A DNA stretch of 64,000 nucleotides, taken from the NCBI RefSeq assembly GCF_027484705.1, contig NZ_JAIXSL010000016.1, positions 248,001-312,000 of the forward strand. Reading direction: 5' to 3'. Positions 1-8,216 of this stretch are shown piece by piece. A program made the position numbers and the translations under genes. Each line of letters begins with the position of its first letter. Within the stretch, counting starts at the first letter, position 1. This DNA is from Flavobacterium sp. (lineage in GTDB: Bacteria; Bacteroidota; Bacteroidia; Flavobacteriales; Flavobacteriaceae). The notes beneath the pieces were generated by a model that was given only the letters and a program-made list of their open reading frames with translations, did no database searches and was not told where the DNA came from.

Positions 1-2
1 TC

Positions 3-1511
3 GCAAGTTCAGAAAAAATTGATTCACAAGAGAAAATGAATTTTTTTTTACTCGATTTCATCATAAAATACAATAGTAAAAATACAGCTTTCGAAAAAAG
101 AGCCGTAGATATCGACGCTTCAAAGTTGTTCCTGAAAAATCAGGATTATCATTGGATTGACCAGAAAATCTTTGGAAACAGGCTGACCGATGCACTAAAC
201 CAACTCACAAACAATGGAAACATAGGCAGCTACTACGCAAAGGTCAGTAAAATGACTAAGATGGTTTCGTTCGACAATGAAAAAGGAATTAAAAATTTCA
301 GCCCTGAAAATAAATTCTGTCGATTACTGACCTTATTTAGTTTTTGGAATGTAATAGAATATTGGGACATAAATAAATACCTGACTGATCAAAAGTGGTT
401 TGATGTTTTAGAGCCGTCGATTGATGATTTTTTAAAATCAAACTCTATAGCAAAATATGAAATTTCCAAATTAAAGATCGTTTCGAAATTGAATGACTCT
501 CACGCAATGGGCTTTTCCAATGAAGTCAAAGATTCGTTGTTTAAATTTTCCCCGAGTTTTAGTGTCAAGATTCTGAATGACTCTATCGTGTTGAATGCAT
601 TCAAAAACAAAAAGCTATCCCAAAAGAACGGGCTTGAATTTGGAGATGTGATTTATCGCATAAAAAATCAAAAAATTTCGACCTACATCAAAGGCAATTT
701 TTCAGATTTGCTTTCCGCATCGAATCCGAATTACCTCAAAAAATGGCTATCTTATAACTTGATACTATCCAATAATGTCGACTCAATCAATATTGATATC
801 CTTAAAAAGAATGGTAAAGTAGTCAATAAATATATTAAATTGTATCAGAACTTCGCGTTCGATTTCGAATCATTGGAAAAAAAGCCCAAAGACAAATATT
901 TTTTGGTTAACTCCAATATCGGCTATATAGATATGGAACAAGTAACCGATAAAGATTTAAATGCCGCTTTTAAACTTTTCTCTAATACAAAAGGCGTAAT
1001 ATTAGACTTGAGGAATTATCCGAAAAATATAACAAATGCAGATATTTCCAAACACCTTTTATCGGAAAGGAAAGAATTTATCAAGGTGAATCTACCCATA
1101 AATGCTTTTCCGGCAACTTCCGAATATCCCGCTGAAGCGCCGTTAGATTTTATCAGCGATCCATTCAAGACCGGCACGAATAATCCTGATTATTATAAAG
1201 GAAAAGTTATATTGCTCGTCGATAGAAATACGGTAAGCAAAGCAGAATTTATCGGAATGTCTGTTCAGCAGTCGCCGAATTGCATCACGATAGGAGAACA
1301 AACCGGCGGCGCTCCAATCAATATTATTTCTTATACGCTGCCCGATAGTTCATTGGAATCATTCACAGGCTATGGAGGTTTTTATCCGAATGGAGAAAAT
1401 GTACAGCGAAACGGACTCAAATTAGACTATATTATTAATGAAAGTGCCGTCAACTATGATCCGAAACTATACATTAATAAAGCAATCAAGATCATTGAAA
1501 CAAGTAAATAA
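3..1511 (+). CDS. S41 family peptidase, 5' truncated by window edge
   Basis: The frame is open to the window edge, so the ATG at 36 is probably internal and the signal peptide lies upstream. An N-terminal helical region holds the conserved FWNVIEYW and NDSHA motifs seen in Bacteroidota S41 proteins. A PDZ-like segment (about residues 185-215 from the ATG at 36) is followed by the S41 fold: GVILDLRNYP, then TVSKAE with the likely nucleophile Ser401, then GEQTGGAP. S41 enzymes are periplasmic serine peptidases of the tail-specific protease group. The stop is 8 bases before the lantibiotic dehydratase start, so it should be co-transcribed with the peptide-modification genes. A role in leader removal, maturation or self-protection is inference. 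The family call is secure, the substrate unknown. Confidence 0.85.
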   Translation, partial: ASSEKIDSQEKMNFFLLDFIIKYNSKNTAFEKRAVDIDASKLFLKNQDYHWIDQKIFGNRLTDALNQLTNNGNIGSYYAKVSKMTKMVSFDNEKGIKNFSPENKFCRLLTLFSFWNVIEYWDINKYLTDQKWFDVLEPSIDDFLKSNSIAKYEISKLKIVSKLNDSHAMGFSNEVKDSLFKFSPSFSVKILNDSIVLNAFKNKKLSQKNGLEFGDVIYRIKNQKISTYIKGNFSDLLSASNPNYLKKWLSYNLILSNNVDSINIDILKKNGKVVNKYIKLYQNFAFDFESLEKKPKDKYFLVNSNIGYIDMEQVTDKDLNAAFKLFSNTKGVILDLRNYPKNITNADISKHLLSERKEFIKVNLPINAFPATSEYPAEAPLDFISDPFKTGTNNPDYYKGKVILLVDRNTVSKAEFIGMSVQQSPNCITIGEQTGGAPINIISYTLPDSSLESFTGYGGFYPNGENVQRNGLKLDYIINESAVNYDPKLYINKAIKIIETSK

Positions 1512-1519
1512 TTCCATTC

Positions 1520-3733
1520 ATGCATAAAGTTTTTAATAAATATATTTTACGAACACCGTTGTTGCCTATAAACTATTATAATGATTTAACTGCCGGTGAG
1601 AATATTACCGATGAGAAATTGTTAGACGAATTTAAAAATCCCATCATAAAAGAAGCCTTATTTTTAGCATCGCCCGTACTGTTCAAAGAGATGGTAAAAT
1701 GGTCTGAAAATAAAATCCTCGATCCTAAGGATATTAATAAGATTAAAATTTCATTCTTAAAATACCTTTCTAGATTGTCTAGCCGGGCAACTCCGTTTGG
1801 TCTTTTCTCCGGAAGTGCCTTAGGAAATATTACAGATCAGAATAATATTGAAATTGACGATGCGAGACATGCCAGAAATACCAGGCTCGACATGAATCTT
1901 ACGGGTAAGTTGATCAAAGGACTGGAGCAAATACCCGAAATCAAAGATCAATTATTATATTATCCGAACACGAGCCTTTACAACTGTGGCGACCAATTGC
2001 GGTATGTTGAAAGCAGTTATAAAGATGAGCTGTTGACGTATCAAATCGTAGAAATTGATGACTCTGAGTATATCACCAAGATTTTAGAGGCTTGCGGAAC
2101 AGGTTTAAACATTTCAGACCTGTCGGACGTGATCATTTTTTTTGATGCGGATATTAATCGAGACGATGCCATTGGATTTATCCATGACTTGATCGACAAT
2201 CAGATTTTAATCAGTGAATTAGAGCAGACCGTTTCCGGAGAAGAAAATATAAACCAGCTGTTATCCGCCTTAAGCAAAATCAAAAACATAGAGCACATCA
2301 GCGACAATCTGCAATCAATTAAAGAAAAGCTGCTTCAGTTAGACTCCAAAGTGGGGAATAACATAAGCGATTATCAGGATATCATTGGGATGCTAGGCGC
2401 TTTTAATATCAGCTTCAATGAAAAATATATTTTTCAAACGGATTTGATTATCAAGACAAAATCAAACTTTTTAAACAGTGAAGTTAAAGACAAATTGATC
2501 GATGGTCTGACATTACTCAATAAAATAACGCCATACTATGAAAACACGGTATTGCTAGATTTTAAAAAAGCATATGCCGAAAGATACGAAAACAGGGAAA
2601 TGCCGTTGCTGACGATTTTAGACAATGAAATCGGATTGGGCTATCCGATAAAATTATATAAAGACGTAAACCCGTTGATTGATGATATTTCGTTTAACGG
2701 CAGTGGCTTAAGTTCCTCAAAAAAAACGGAATGGACGTTCCTGCAGAAATATTTACTGAAAAAATTCACTCAGGCGATAAAAGAAAATCAATACAGTATC
2801 GAACTCGAGGAAAATGACTTTAAAGACCTTACTATCAATTGGGAAGATTTACCGGATACTTTTTCATCGATTATTCAAATCGCAAAAGTCGATGGTGATC
2901 TTAAAATCTTAATGCCCGCTGTTGCAGGTTCCAGTGCTGCAAATTTACTCGGCAGATTTTGCCATTGCGATGCAGAAATCAATGACTATGTGAATGAAAT
3001 CTGTGCATTCGAAGAACAAAAAAATCATAATAAAATTGTTGCGGAAATCATTCATTTGCCCGAAGACCGGGTTGGGAATGTTTTGATGCGCCCATCGTTC
3101 AGGAATTTCGAAATTCCCTATCTGTCAAAATCATTGAAGGATAAAGAAAAACAGATCGCACTTGATGATATCCTGATATCGGTAGTTAACGACAAGGTTA
3201 TCCTAAAGTCTAAGAAAAGAGGAAAAGAAATAATCCCGAGATTGACAACTGCGCATAATTTCGATTCAAGTTCATTGCCCGCTTACCGTTTTCTATGCGA
3301 TATGCAAAATAACGAAAGAAGAAATTTTATTGGTTTTGACATTGGCATATTCGGATCGGAGTTCTCATTTACGCCCAGAATAGTCTATAAGGAAATTATC
3401 CTGTCTACGGCAAAATGGAAAATCGACATTGCGGAAATCGAAAGCATCACTAAAAGCTCTAACAAAGAAAATATAGTTGCGAATGTCAAAAAATGGGCTA
3501 CGGACAAAAACATACCGCAGTTCATCTACTATATTGAAGGCGATCATAAGCTATTGATCAATTTGCATAACCTAAATTCAATAGAGATGTTTTTTGCTAC
3601 CATAAGCAACAAAAGCAATATCAATATAGAAGAATTTCTTTTCGACCGCGACGGCTTATGCAAAAACGCAGACGAAGAATTGTATGTAAACGAATTTATT
3701 GTCTCATTTTATAATGAAAATACTGTAATTTGA
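1520..3733 (+). CDS. Lantibiotic dehydratase, N-terminal (glutamylation) domain protein
   Basis: The protein has 737 residues. It opens with FNKYILRTPLLPINYY and carries the family hallmark SRLSSRATPFGLFSG at residues 83-97, as in LanB/NisB N-terminal domains (Lant_dehydr_N). In characterised class I enzymes this part transfers glutamate from glutamyl-tRNA to Ser/Thr of a precursor peptide. A full-length LanB is about 1000 residues; here the C-terminal elimination domain is a separate protein encoded immediately downstream, so the dehydratase is split. The gene sits between the S41 peptidase (8-base gap) and the SpaB_C-like gene (5-base gap to its ATG), which indicates one operon. The cytoplasmic modification role is inferred from the family; the precursor is not in the window. 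Confidence 0.92.
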   Translation: MHKVFNKYILRTPLLPINYYNDLTAGENITDEKLLDEFKNPIIKEALFLASPVLFKEMVKWSENKILDPKDINKIKISFLKYLSRLSSRATPFGLFSGSALGNITDQNNIEIDDARHARNTRLDMNLTGKLIKGLEQIPEIKDQLLYYPNTSLYNCGDQLRYVESSYKDELLTYQIVEIDDSEYITKILEACGTGLNISDLSDVIIFFDADINRDDAIGFIHDLIDNQILISELEQTVSGEENINQLLSALSKIKNIEHISDNLQSIKEKLLQLDSKVGNNISDYQDIIGMLGAFNISFNEKYIFQTDLIIKTKSNFLNSEVKDKLIDGLTLLNKITPYYENTVLLDFKKAYAERYENREMPLLTILDNEIGLGYPIKLYKDVNPLIDDISFNGSGLSSSKKTEWTFLQKYLLKKFTQAIKENQYSIELEENDFKDLTINWEDLPDTFSSIIQIAKVDGDLKILMPAVAGSSAANLLGRFCHCDAEINDYVNEICAFEEQKNHNKIVAEIIHLPEDRVGNVLMRPSFRNFEIPYLSKSLKDKEKQIALDDILISVVNDKVILKSKKRGKEIIPRLTTAHNFDSSSLPAYRFLCDMQNNERRNFIGFDIGIFGSEFSFTPRIVYKEIILSTAKWKIDIAEIESITKSSNKENIVANVKKWATDKNIPQFIYYIEGDHKLLINLHNLNSIEMFFATISNKSNINIEEFLFDRDGLCKNADEELYVNEFIVSFYNENTVI

Positions 3734-3738
3734 TTGGT

Positions 3739-4638
3739 ATGGAAAAAGAGGTAAAACGCAATTTTATTATAGGCGACGAATGGATATATTTTAAAATATA
3801 TACCGGTATAAAGACATCTGATCTGATCTTAACCGATTATCTGTATCCGGTTTTAAAGAAAATGACGCAGAAAGAATATATTGACAAATGGTTTTTTATC
3901 AGATACCATGATCCCAGTTTTCATTTAAGGCTCAGGCTTCACATCACGGATGAAAAATACCTGTCGGAAATAATAAAGGAAATTAATCTGTGCTTAAAAG
4001 ATTTTTTAAACTTAGATTTGATTTGGAAAATCCAACTTGATACATACAATAGGGAGTTGGAAAGATACGGACATAAAAGCATCGAGTCTTCGGAATCGCT
4101 ATTTTACCATGACAGCGAAATGATCACAAATGCATTAATGGTTATCGAGGAACATGAAAATCAGAATATGAAGTGGCTTTTCGGTTTAATGGCAGTAGAT
4201 GCCTTGATGAAAGATTTTAATTTATCATTAGAGGGAAGTAAGAATTTAATGGAAGATCTTAAAAATAATTTTGGCAGCGAAATGGGAATCGATAGTAAAA
4301 TGAAGAAGCAATTAAGCATGAAATACCAAAAGCACAAAGTTGAAATATATAATTTCTTTAATTCGAATGAAGCCCTTGATACCCAAAGTAAATTTTTAAT
4401 GGATTTAATTAAAGTAAAATCAACTTCAATTTCAAAAGAAATTACTTTTATAAAAGAAAATAATAACGATTTTAATAGTCTGAGCAACATCATCGCCAGC
4501 CACATACATATGATCATGAACAGACTATTCAGAATCAGAAACAGGGAAGCTGAATTCGTATGCTATCAGATGCTGTATTATTATTATGAGTCGGTTATTG
4601 CTAGAAACAAATACAATACGGCAATAACACATGAATAA
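3739..4638 (+). CDS. Thiopeptide-type / SpaB_C-like dehydratase elimination-domain protein
   Basis: The SpaB_C hallmark WFFIRYHDPSFHLRLRLH lies at residues 51-68, preceded by EWIYFKIYTG and followed by SESLFYHDSE and, near the C-terminus, HMIMNRLFR. These match the small LanB-like domain that removes glutamate from glutamylated Ser/Thr to give dehydroamino acids. I chose the ATG at 3739. A TTG at 3730 would overlap the preceding stop by 4 bases and add three residues, and it cannot be excluded. The 3' end overlaps the exporter gene by 8 bases, which implies translational coupling. Together with the preceding 737-residue protein it would rebuild a complete LanB. Some stand-alone relatives do other chemistry in thiopeptide pathways, so lanthipeptide versus other RiPP is not settled. 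Confidence 0.88.
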   Translation: MEKEVKRNFIIGDEWIYFKIYTGIKTSDLILTDYLYPVLKKMTQKEYIDKWFFIRYHDPSFHLRLRLHITDEKYLSEIIKEINLCLKDFLNLDLIWKIQLDTYNRELERYGHKSIESSESLFYHDSEMITNALMVIEEHENQNMKWLFGLMAVDALMKDFNLSLEGSKNLMEDLKNNFGSEMGIDSKMKKQLSMKYQKHKVEIYNFFNSNEALDTQSKFLMDLIKVKSTSISKEITFIKENNNDFNSLSNIIASHIHMIMNRLFRIRNREAEFVCYQMLYYYYESVIARNKYNTAITHE

Positions 4639-6871
4639 TTTTCCTTATTTCATACAGCCAGATGCAAAAGATTGCGGGCCGACTTGCCTGAAGATAGTCG
4701 CCAAGCATTATGGCAGATTGCTTAATATTCAAAAATTGAGAGAGCTTTCTGAAACCACGCGTGAAGGAAGTAATCTCTTATTATTGAGTGATGCGGCAGA
4801 AAAAATAGGTTTCAGGACCATCGGAGCAAGGCTAAATCTAAAAAAATTCGAGGAAGTACCGCTGCCCTGTATCTTGCATTGGAACAACAACCATTATGTA
4901 GTGCTTTATAAAATAAAGAATAAAAGGTGCTACATATCGGATCCGGCGATTGGTCTGATCGACTATTCTGAGGACGAATTCATAAAATTCTGGATTGGAA
5001 ACAACGCTGATGAAGGAACCGAAGAAGGTATTGCGCTGTTGTTAGAACCAACCCCGAAATTCTACCAATCTGAATTCGACGTAGATGACAAAAACATTTT
5101 CGGATTCGGGCTGTTGTTCAAATATATCTTTCCCTATAAATCATTTATCATACAGTTAATCATCGGTTTATTGGCAGGAAGTTTACTCCAGCTAATACTT
5201 CCGTTCTTAACGCAAAGTGTTGTAGATGTGGGTATTCAGAATCAGAATATTCATTTCGTTTATATGATTTTGGTGGCACAGCTATTTTTATTCTTCGGTA
5301 AGACAGCATTGGATTTTATCCGAAGCTGGACTTTACTGCATCTTTCCGCACGGATCAATATTTCTTTGATCTCCGATTTCTTTATAAAATTGATGAATTT
5401 ACCTATTTCGTTTTTTGATGTCCGGATGACCGGGGATATCATGCAGCGCATCAATGACCATCACAGAATTGAAAAAATCCTTACCACCTCCTCGCTTGAC
5501 GTCTTATTCTCACTATTGAATATGCTTATAATGGGCGGCGTTTTGGCTTACTATAACCTGAAAATATTTTTTGTATTCTTCATCGGAAGTTTTTTCTATT
5601 TTCTGTGGGTGATCATATTCTTGAAGAAAAGAAAAATCCTGGATTATAAAAGATTTGCGGAAGTTTCCCAGGAACAAAGCAAAGTAATCGAACTTATAAA
5701 CGGTATGCAGGAAATAAAACTCCACAATGCAGAAAAGCAAAAACGCTGGAGCTGGGAGTTCATACAAGCCCGTTTGTTTAAGGTTTCGATCAAAGGGATG
5801 ATTCTTGAACAAACCCAAACCATAGGTTCGAATTTTATCAATGAATTAAAAAATATCATCATCATTTTTCTTTCCGCAAAATTGGTTATCGATGGGCAAA
5901 TCACATTAGGTATGATGATGGCTATCAGCAGTATCGTTGGAAATTTGAACGGCCCGGTTATACAATTAATAAGCTTTATCAGGGAAGCTCAGGATGCCAA
6001 GATATCATTGGCGAGGTTATCTGAAATTCACGAGAAAGAAGACGAAATCCAAAATGACGAAGAAAAAATAAATGATATTCCGCAAGACACAGACATTGTC
6101 CTGAAAGATTTGTCATTCAGGTACATTGGCTCTGATGTGAATGTTTTAGATGATCTAAATCTAACCATTCCAGCCAATAAGATAACAGCCATCGTGGGCA
6201 CCAGCGGAAGCGGTAAAACCACACTGATGAAGTTACTGCTGAAATTCTACGAGCCCAATAATGGAGAAATAAGCCTCTCTCCTAGCAGGGATTCAAAAGA
6301 AAACGGAAAATATAACATGAAAGGCATAAAAACAGATTTAAGAAAAATATCCCAAAAATCATGGAGAAATCATGTGGGTGCCGTGATGCAGGAAGGCTAT
6401 ATTTTTAATGACACTATTGCAAACAATATCGCTATTGGTGTTGATGCAATCAATAAGGAAAGATTGCTCTATGCCACCGATGTCGCCAATATTAAAGATT
6501 TTATTGAAGATTATCCTTTAGGTTTTAATACCAAAATAGGTATGGAAGGCATCGGAATGAGTACGGGGCAAAAACAACGCCTGTTTATTGCAAGAGCCGT
6601 TTATAAAAATCCAGAAATGCTGTTTTTTGATGAAGCAACGAGTGCATTGGATGCTAATAATGAGAAGCAAATCATGCAGAAACTCAATGTTTTTTTCAAA
6701 AACAAAACGGTGGTCGTCATTGCCCACAGATTGAGTACAGTCATTAACGCCGACCAAATTGTCGTACTCGAAAAAGGGAAAATAATAGAAATCGGAAACC
6801 ATCAGGAATTGATAGACAAAAAAGGCAGTTATTTTGAATTGGTTCGCAATCAGCTGCAATTAGGGACATAA
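4631..6871 (+). CDS. Peptidase C39 domain-containing ABC exporter (bacteriocin processing/export)
   Basis: The protein has 746 residues in three parts. The N-terminal C39 cysteine peptidase domain has QPDAKDCGPTCL with Cys15, His89 in NNHYVVL and Asp105 in YISDPAIG, so the catalytic triad looks intact. A transmembrane ABC core follows (about 160-440). The nucleotide-binding domain has Walker A GTSGSGKTT, a variant signature MSTGQKQR, Walker B MLFFDEATSALD and H-loop IAHRLST. Such transporters cleave a double-glycine leader and export the core peptide across the inner membrane, so the missing precursor should carry a GG-type leader. The start overlaps the preceding gene by 8 bases. The HlyD adaptor follows after 52 bases. 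Membrane location and function follow from the family. Confidence 0.95.
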   Translation: MNNFPYFIQPDAKDCGPTCLKIVAKHYGRLLNIQKLRELSETTREGSNLLLLSDAAEKIGFRTIGARLNLKKFEEVPLPCILHWNNNHYVVLYKIKNKRCYISDPAIGLIDYSEDEFIKFWIGNNADEGTEEGIALLLEPTPKFYQSEFDVDDKNIFGFGLLFKYIFPYKSFIIQLIIGLLAGSLLQLILPFLTQSVVDVGIQNQNIHFVYMILVAQLFLFFGKTALDFIRSWTLLHLSARINISLISDFFIKLMNLPISFFDVRMTGDIMQRINDHHRIEKILTTSSLDVLFSLLNMLIMGGVLAYYNLKIFFVFFIGSFFYFLWVIIFLKKRKILDYKRFAEVSQEQSKVIELINGMQEIKLHNAEKQKRWSWEFIQARLFKVSIKGMILEQTQTIGSNFINELKNIIIIFLSAKLVIDGQITLGMMMAISSIVGNLNGPVIQLISFIREAQDAKISLARLSEIHEKEDEIQNDEEKINDIPQDTDIVLKDLSFRYIGSDVNVLDDLNLTIPANKITAIVGTSGSGKTTLMKLLLKFYEPNNGEISLSPSRDSKENGKYNMKGIKTDLRKISQKSWRNHVGAVMQEGYIFNDTIANNIAIGVDAINKERLLYATDVANIKDFIEDYPLGFNTKIGMEGIGMSTGQKQRLFIARAVYKNPEMLFFDEATSALDANNEKQIMQKLNVFFKNKTVVVIAHRLSTVINADQIVVLEKGKIIEIGNHQELIDKKGSYFELVRNQLQLGT

Positions 6872-6923
6872 GCTGCTCCATTATTCGGAATAAGATATAT
6901 AGAATGAATAAAAAAGAATAGAA

Positions 6924-8207
6924 ATGCCAATAAATAAAGAGCTCGAATTAAGAAGTGAAGAAGTTCAGGAAATACTCACGCGAATGCCGCATTGGATGAT
7001 TCGTTGGGGCAATGTCGTTATTTTTACTATTCTCATTAGTGCTTTCTTGGTGTCCTGGATCATTCGTTACCCGGATATCATTACTACGCAGATAATAATT
7101 ACCACCACGAATCCACCTCAAAAATTGGTGACTAAAACTTCAGGGAAAATTGAAACACTGCTTGTACAGGACAGGGCCATGGTTACTAAAAACACGCCGC
7201 TTGCCGTAATTGAAAATACAGCAGATTATAAAAATGTATTCCTGCTCAAAAGCATTACCGATACTATTGACATCAATAAAAGTAGTTTTCCCTTCCAATT
7301 GGTATCTTCTGCCCAACTTGGCGATATAGAAAATGCATTTGCGGTATTCCAAAAAGAATATTCAGTGCATGAACTCAATAATGAACTACAACCTTATAAA
7401 GTTGAAGGAACAGCAAATATCATGGAAGCCATACAACTAAAAGAGCGATTGAATCTATTGGAATCCCAAAAAAGCATCACTCAAAATGAATTGGAACTTG
7501 ATAAATTAGACCTGCAGCGTTACCAAACCTTATTCAATAAAGGAATCGTTGCTTCTCAGGAATTGGAAAAACACAAATTAGCCTACCTGCAATCCGAAAA
7601 AGGCTATAAAAATCTACTGAGCACTATTTCCTCACTAAAATCAGACTTAAACGAATTAAACCGAAACAAAAGAACCAACGAAATAAGCGAGAACAAAGAG
7701 AATGTAAATCTTGAGAGAAATTTAATCCAAGCCTTTTTCCAGCTCAAAAAAGCAATCAAAGATTGGGAACTAAATTATGTTCTACGTTCATCAATAAACG
7801 GTAAAGTAACCTTCTTAAAAGTATGGACAGAAAACCAAACCGTAATTACAGGCGACAATGTTTTTGCAGTAATACCGACCAATGAAAATGGCTATATTGG
7901 TAAAGTAACAGCGCTGGCGCAAAATTCAGGAAAAATAAAACCCGGACAGGATGTCAACATTCGGTTAGCCAATTATCCCGATAGGGAGTTCGGAATTATT
8001 AAAGGCAAAATAAAAACGATTTCCTTAACCCCCGACAAAGATGGTAATTTGCTGATTGATGTTTCATTGCCCAACGGTATAGAAACTTCTTATAAAAAAC
8101 AAATCGTTTTTCAACAAGAAATGTCTGGGAGCGCTGATATTGTTACTGAAGATTTACGCTTGTTAGAGCGTTTGTTATATCAATTTCGTGATCTTTTCAA
8201 AAGATAA
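6924..8207 (+). CDS. HlyD family secretion adaptor (membrane fusion protein)
   Basis: The protein has 427 residues. A short cytoplasmic N-terminus is followed by one transmembrane helix (about residues 28-48, VVIFTILISAFLVSWII). Next come a lipoyl-like half-motif (KTSGKIETLLVQDRAMV), a coiled-coil hairpin rich in Lys, Glu and Leu (about 165-270) and a beta-barrel region with NGKVTFLKVW and GQDVNIRLANYP. This is the architecture of HlyD adaptors, which join a peptidase-ABC exporter to an outer-membrane TolC-like duct. It is the last plus-strand gene of the peptide cluster and ends 9 bases before a convergent gene. No TolC homologue is present here, so the outer-membrane partner must be encoded elsewhere. 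Confidence 0.93.
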   Translation: MPINKELELRSEEVQEILTRMPHWMIRWGNVVIFTILISAFLVSWIIRYPDIITTQIIITTTNPPQKLVTKTSGKIETLLVQDRAMVTKNTPLAVIENTADYKNVFLLKSITDTIDINKSSFPFQLVSSAQLGDIENAFAVFQKEYSVHELNNELQPYKVEGTANIMEAIQLKERLNLLESQKSITQNELELDKLDLQRYQTLFNKGIVASQELEKHKLAYLQSEKGYKNLLSTISSLKSDLNELNRNKRTNEISENKENVNLERNLIQAFFQLKKAIKDWELNYVLRSSINGKVTFLKVWTENQTVITGDNVFAVIPTNENGYIGKVTALAQNSGKIKPGQDVNIRLANYPDREFGIIKGKIKTISLTPDKDGNLLIDVSLPNGIETSYKKQIVFQQEMSGSADIVTEDLRLLERLLYQFRDLFKR

Positions 8208-8216
8208 CCGCACAAT

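Noticed and set aside
3730-3738. TTG start for the SpaB_C-like gene
   Set aside because: It would add three residues and overlap the previous stop by 4 bases. The ATG at 3739 gives a normal start and family-typical N-terminus, so the ATG was kept although the TTG cannot be excluded.
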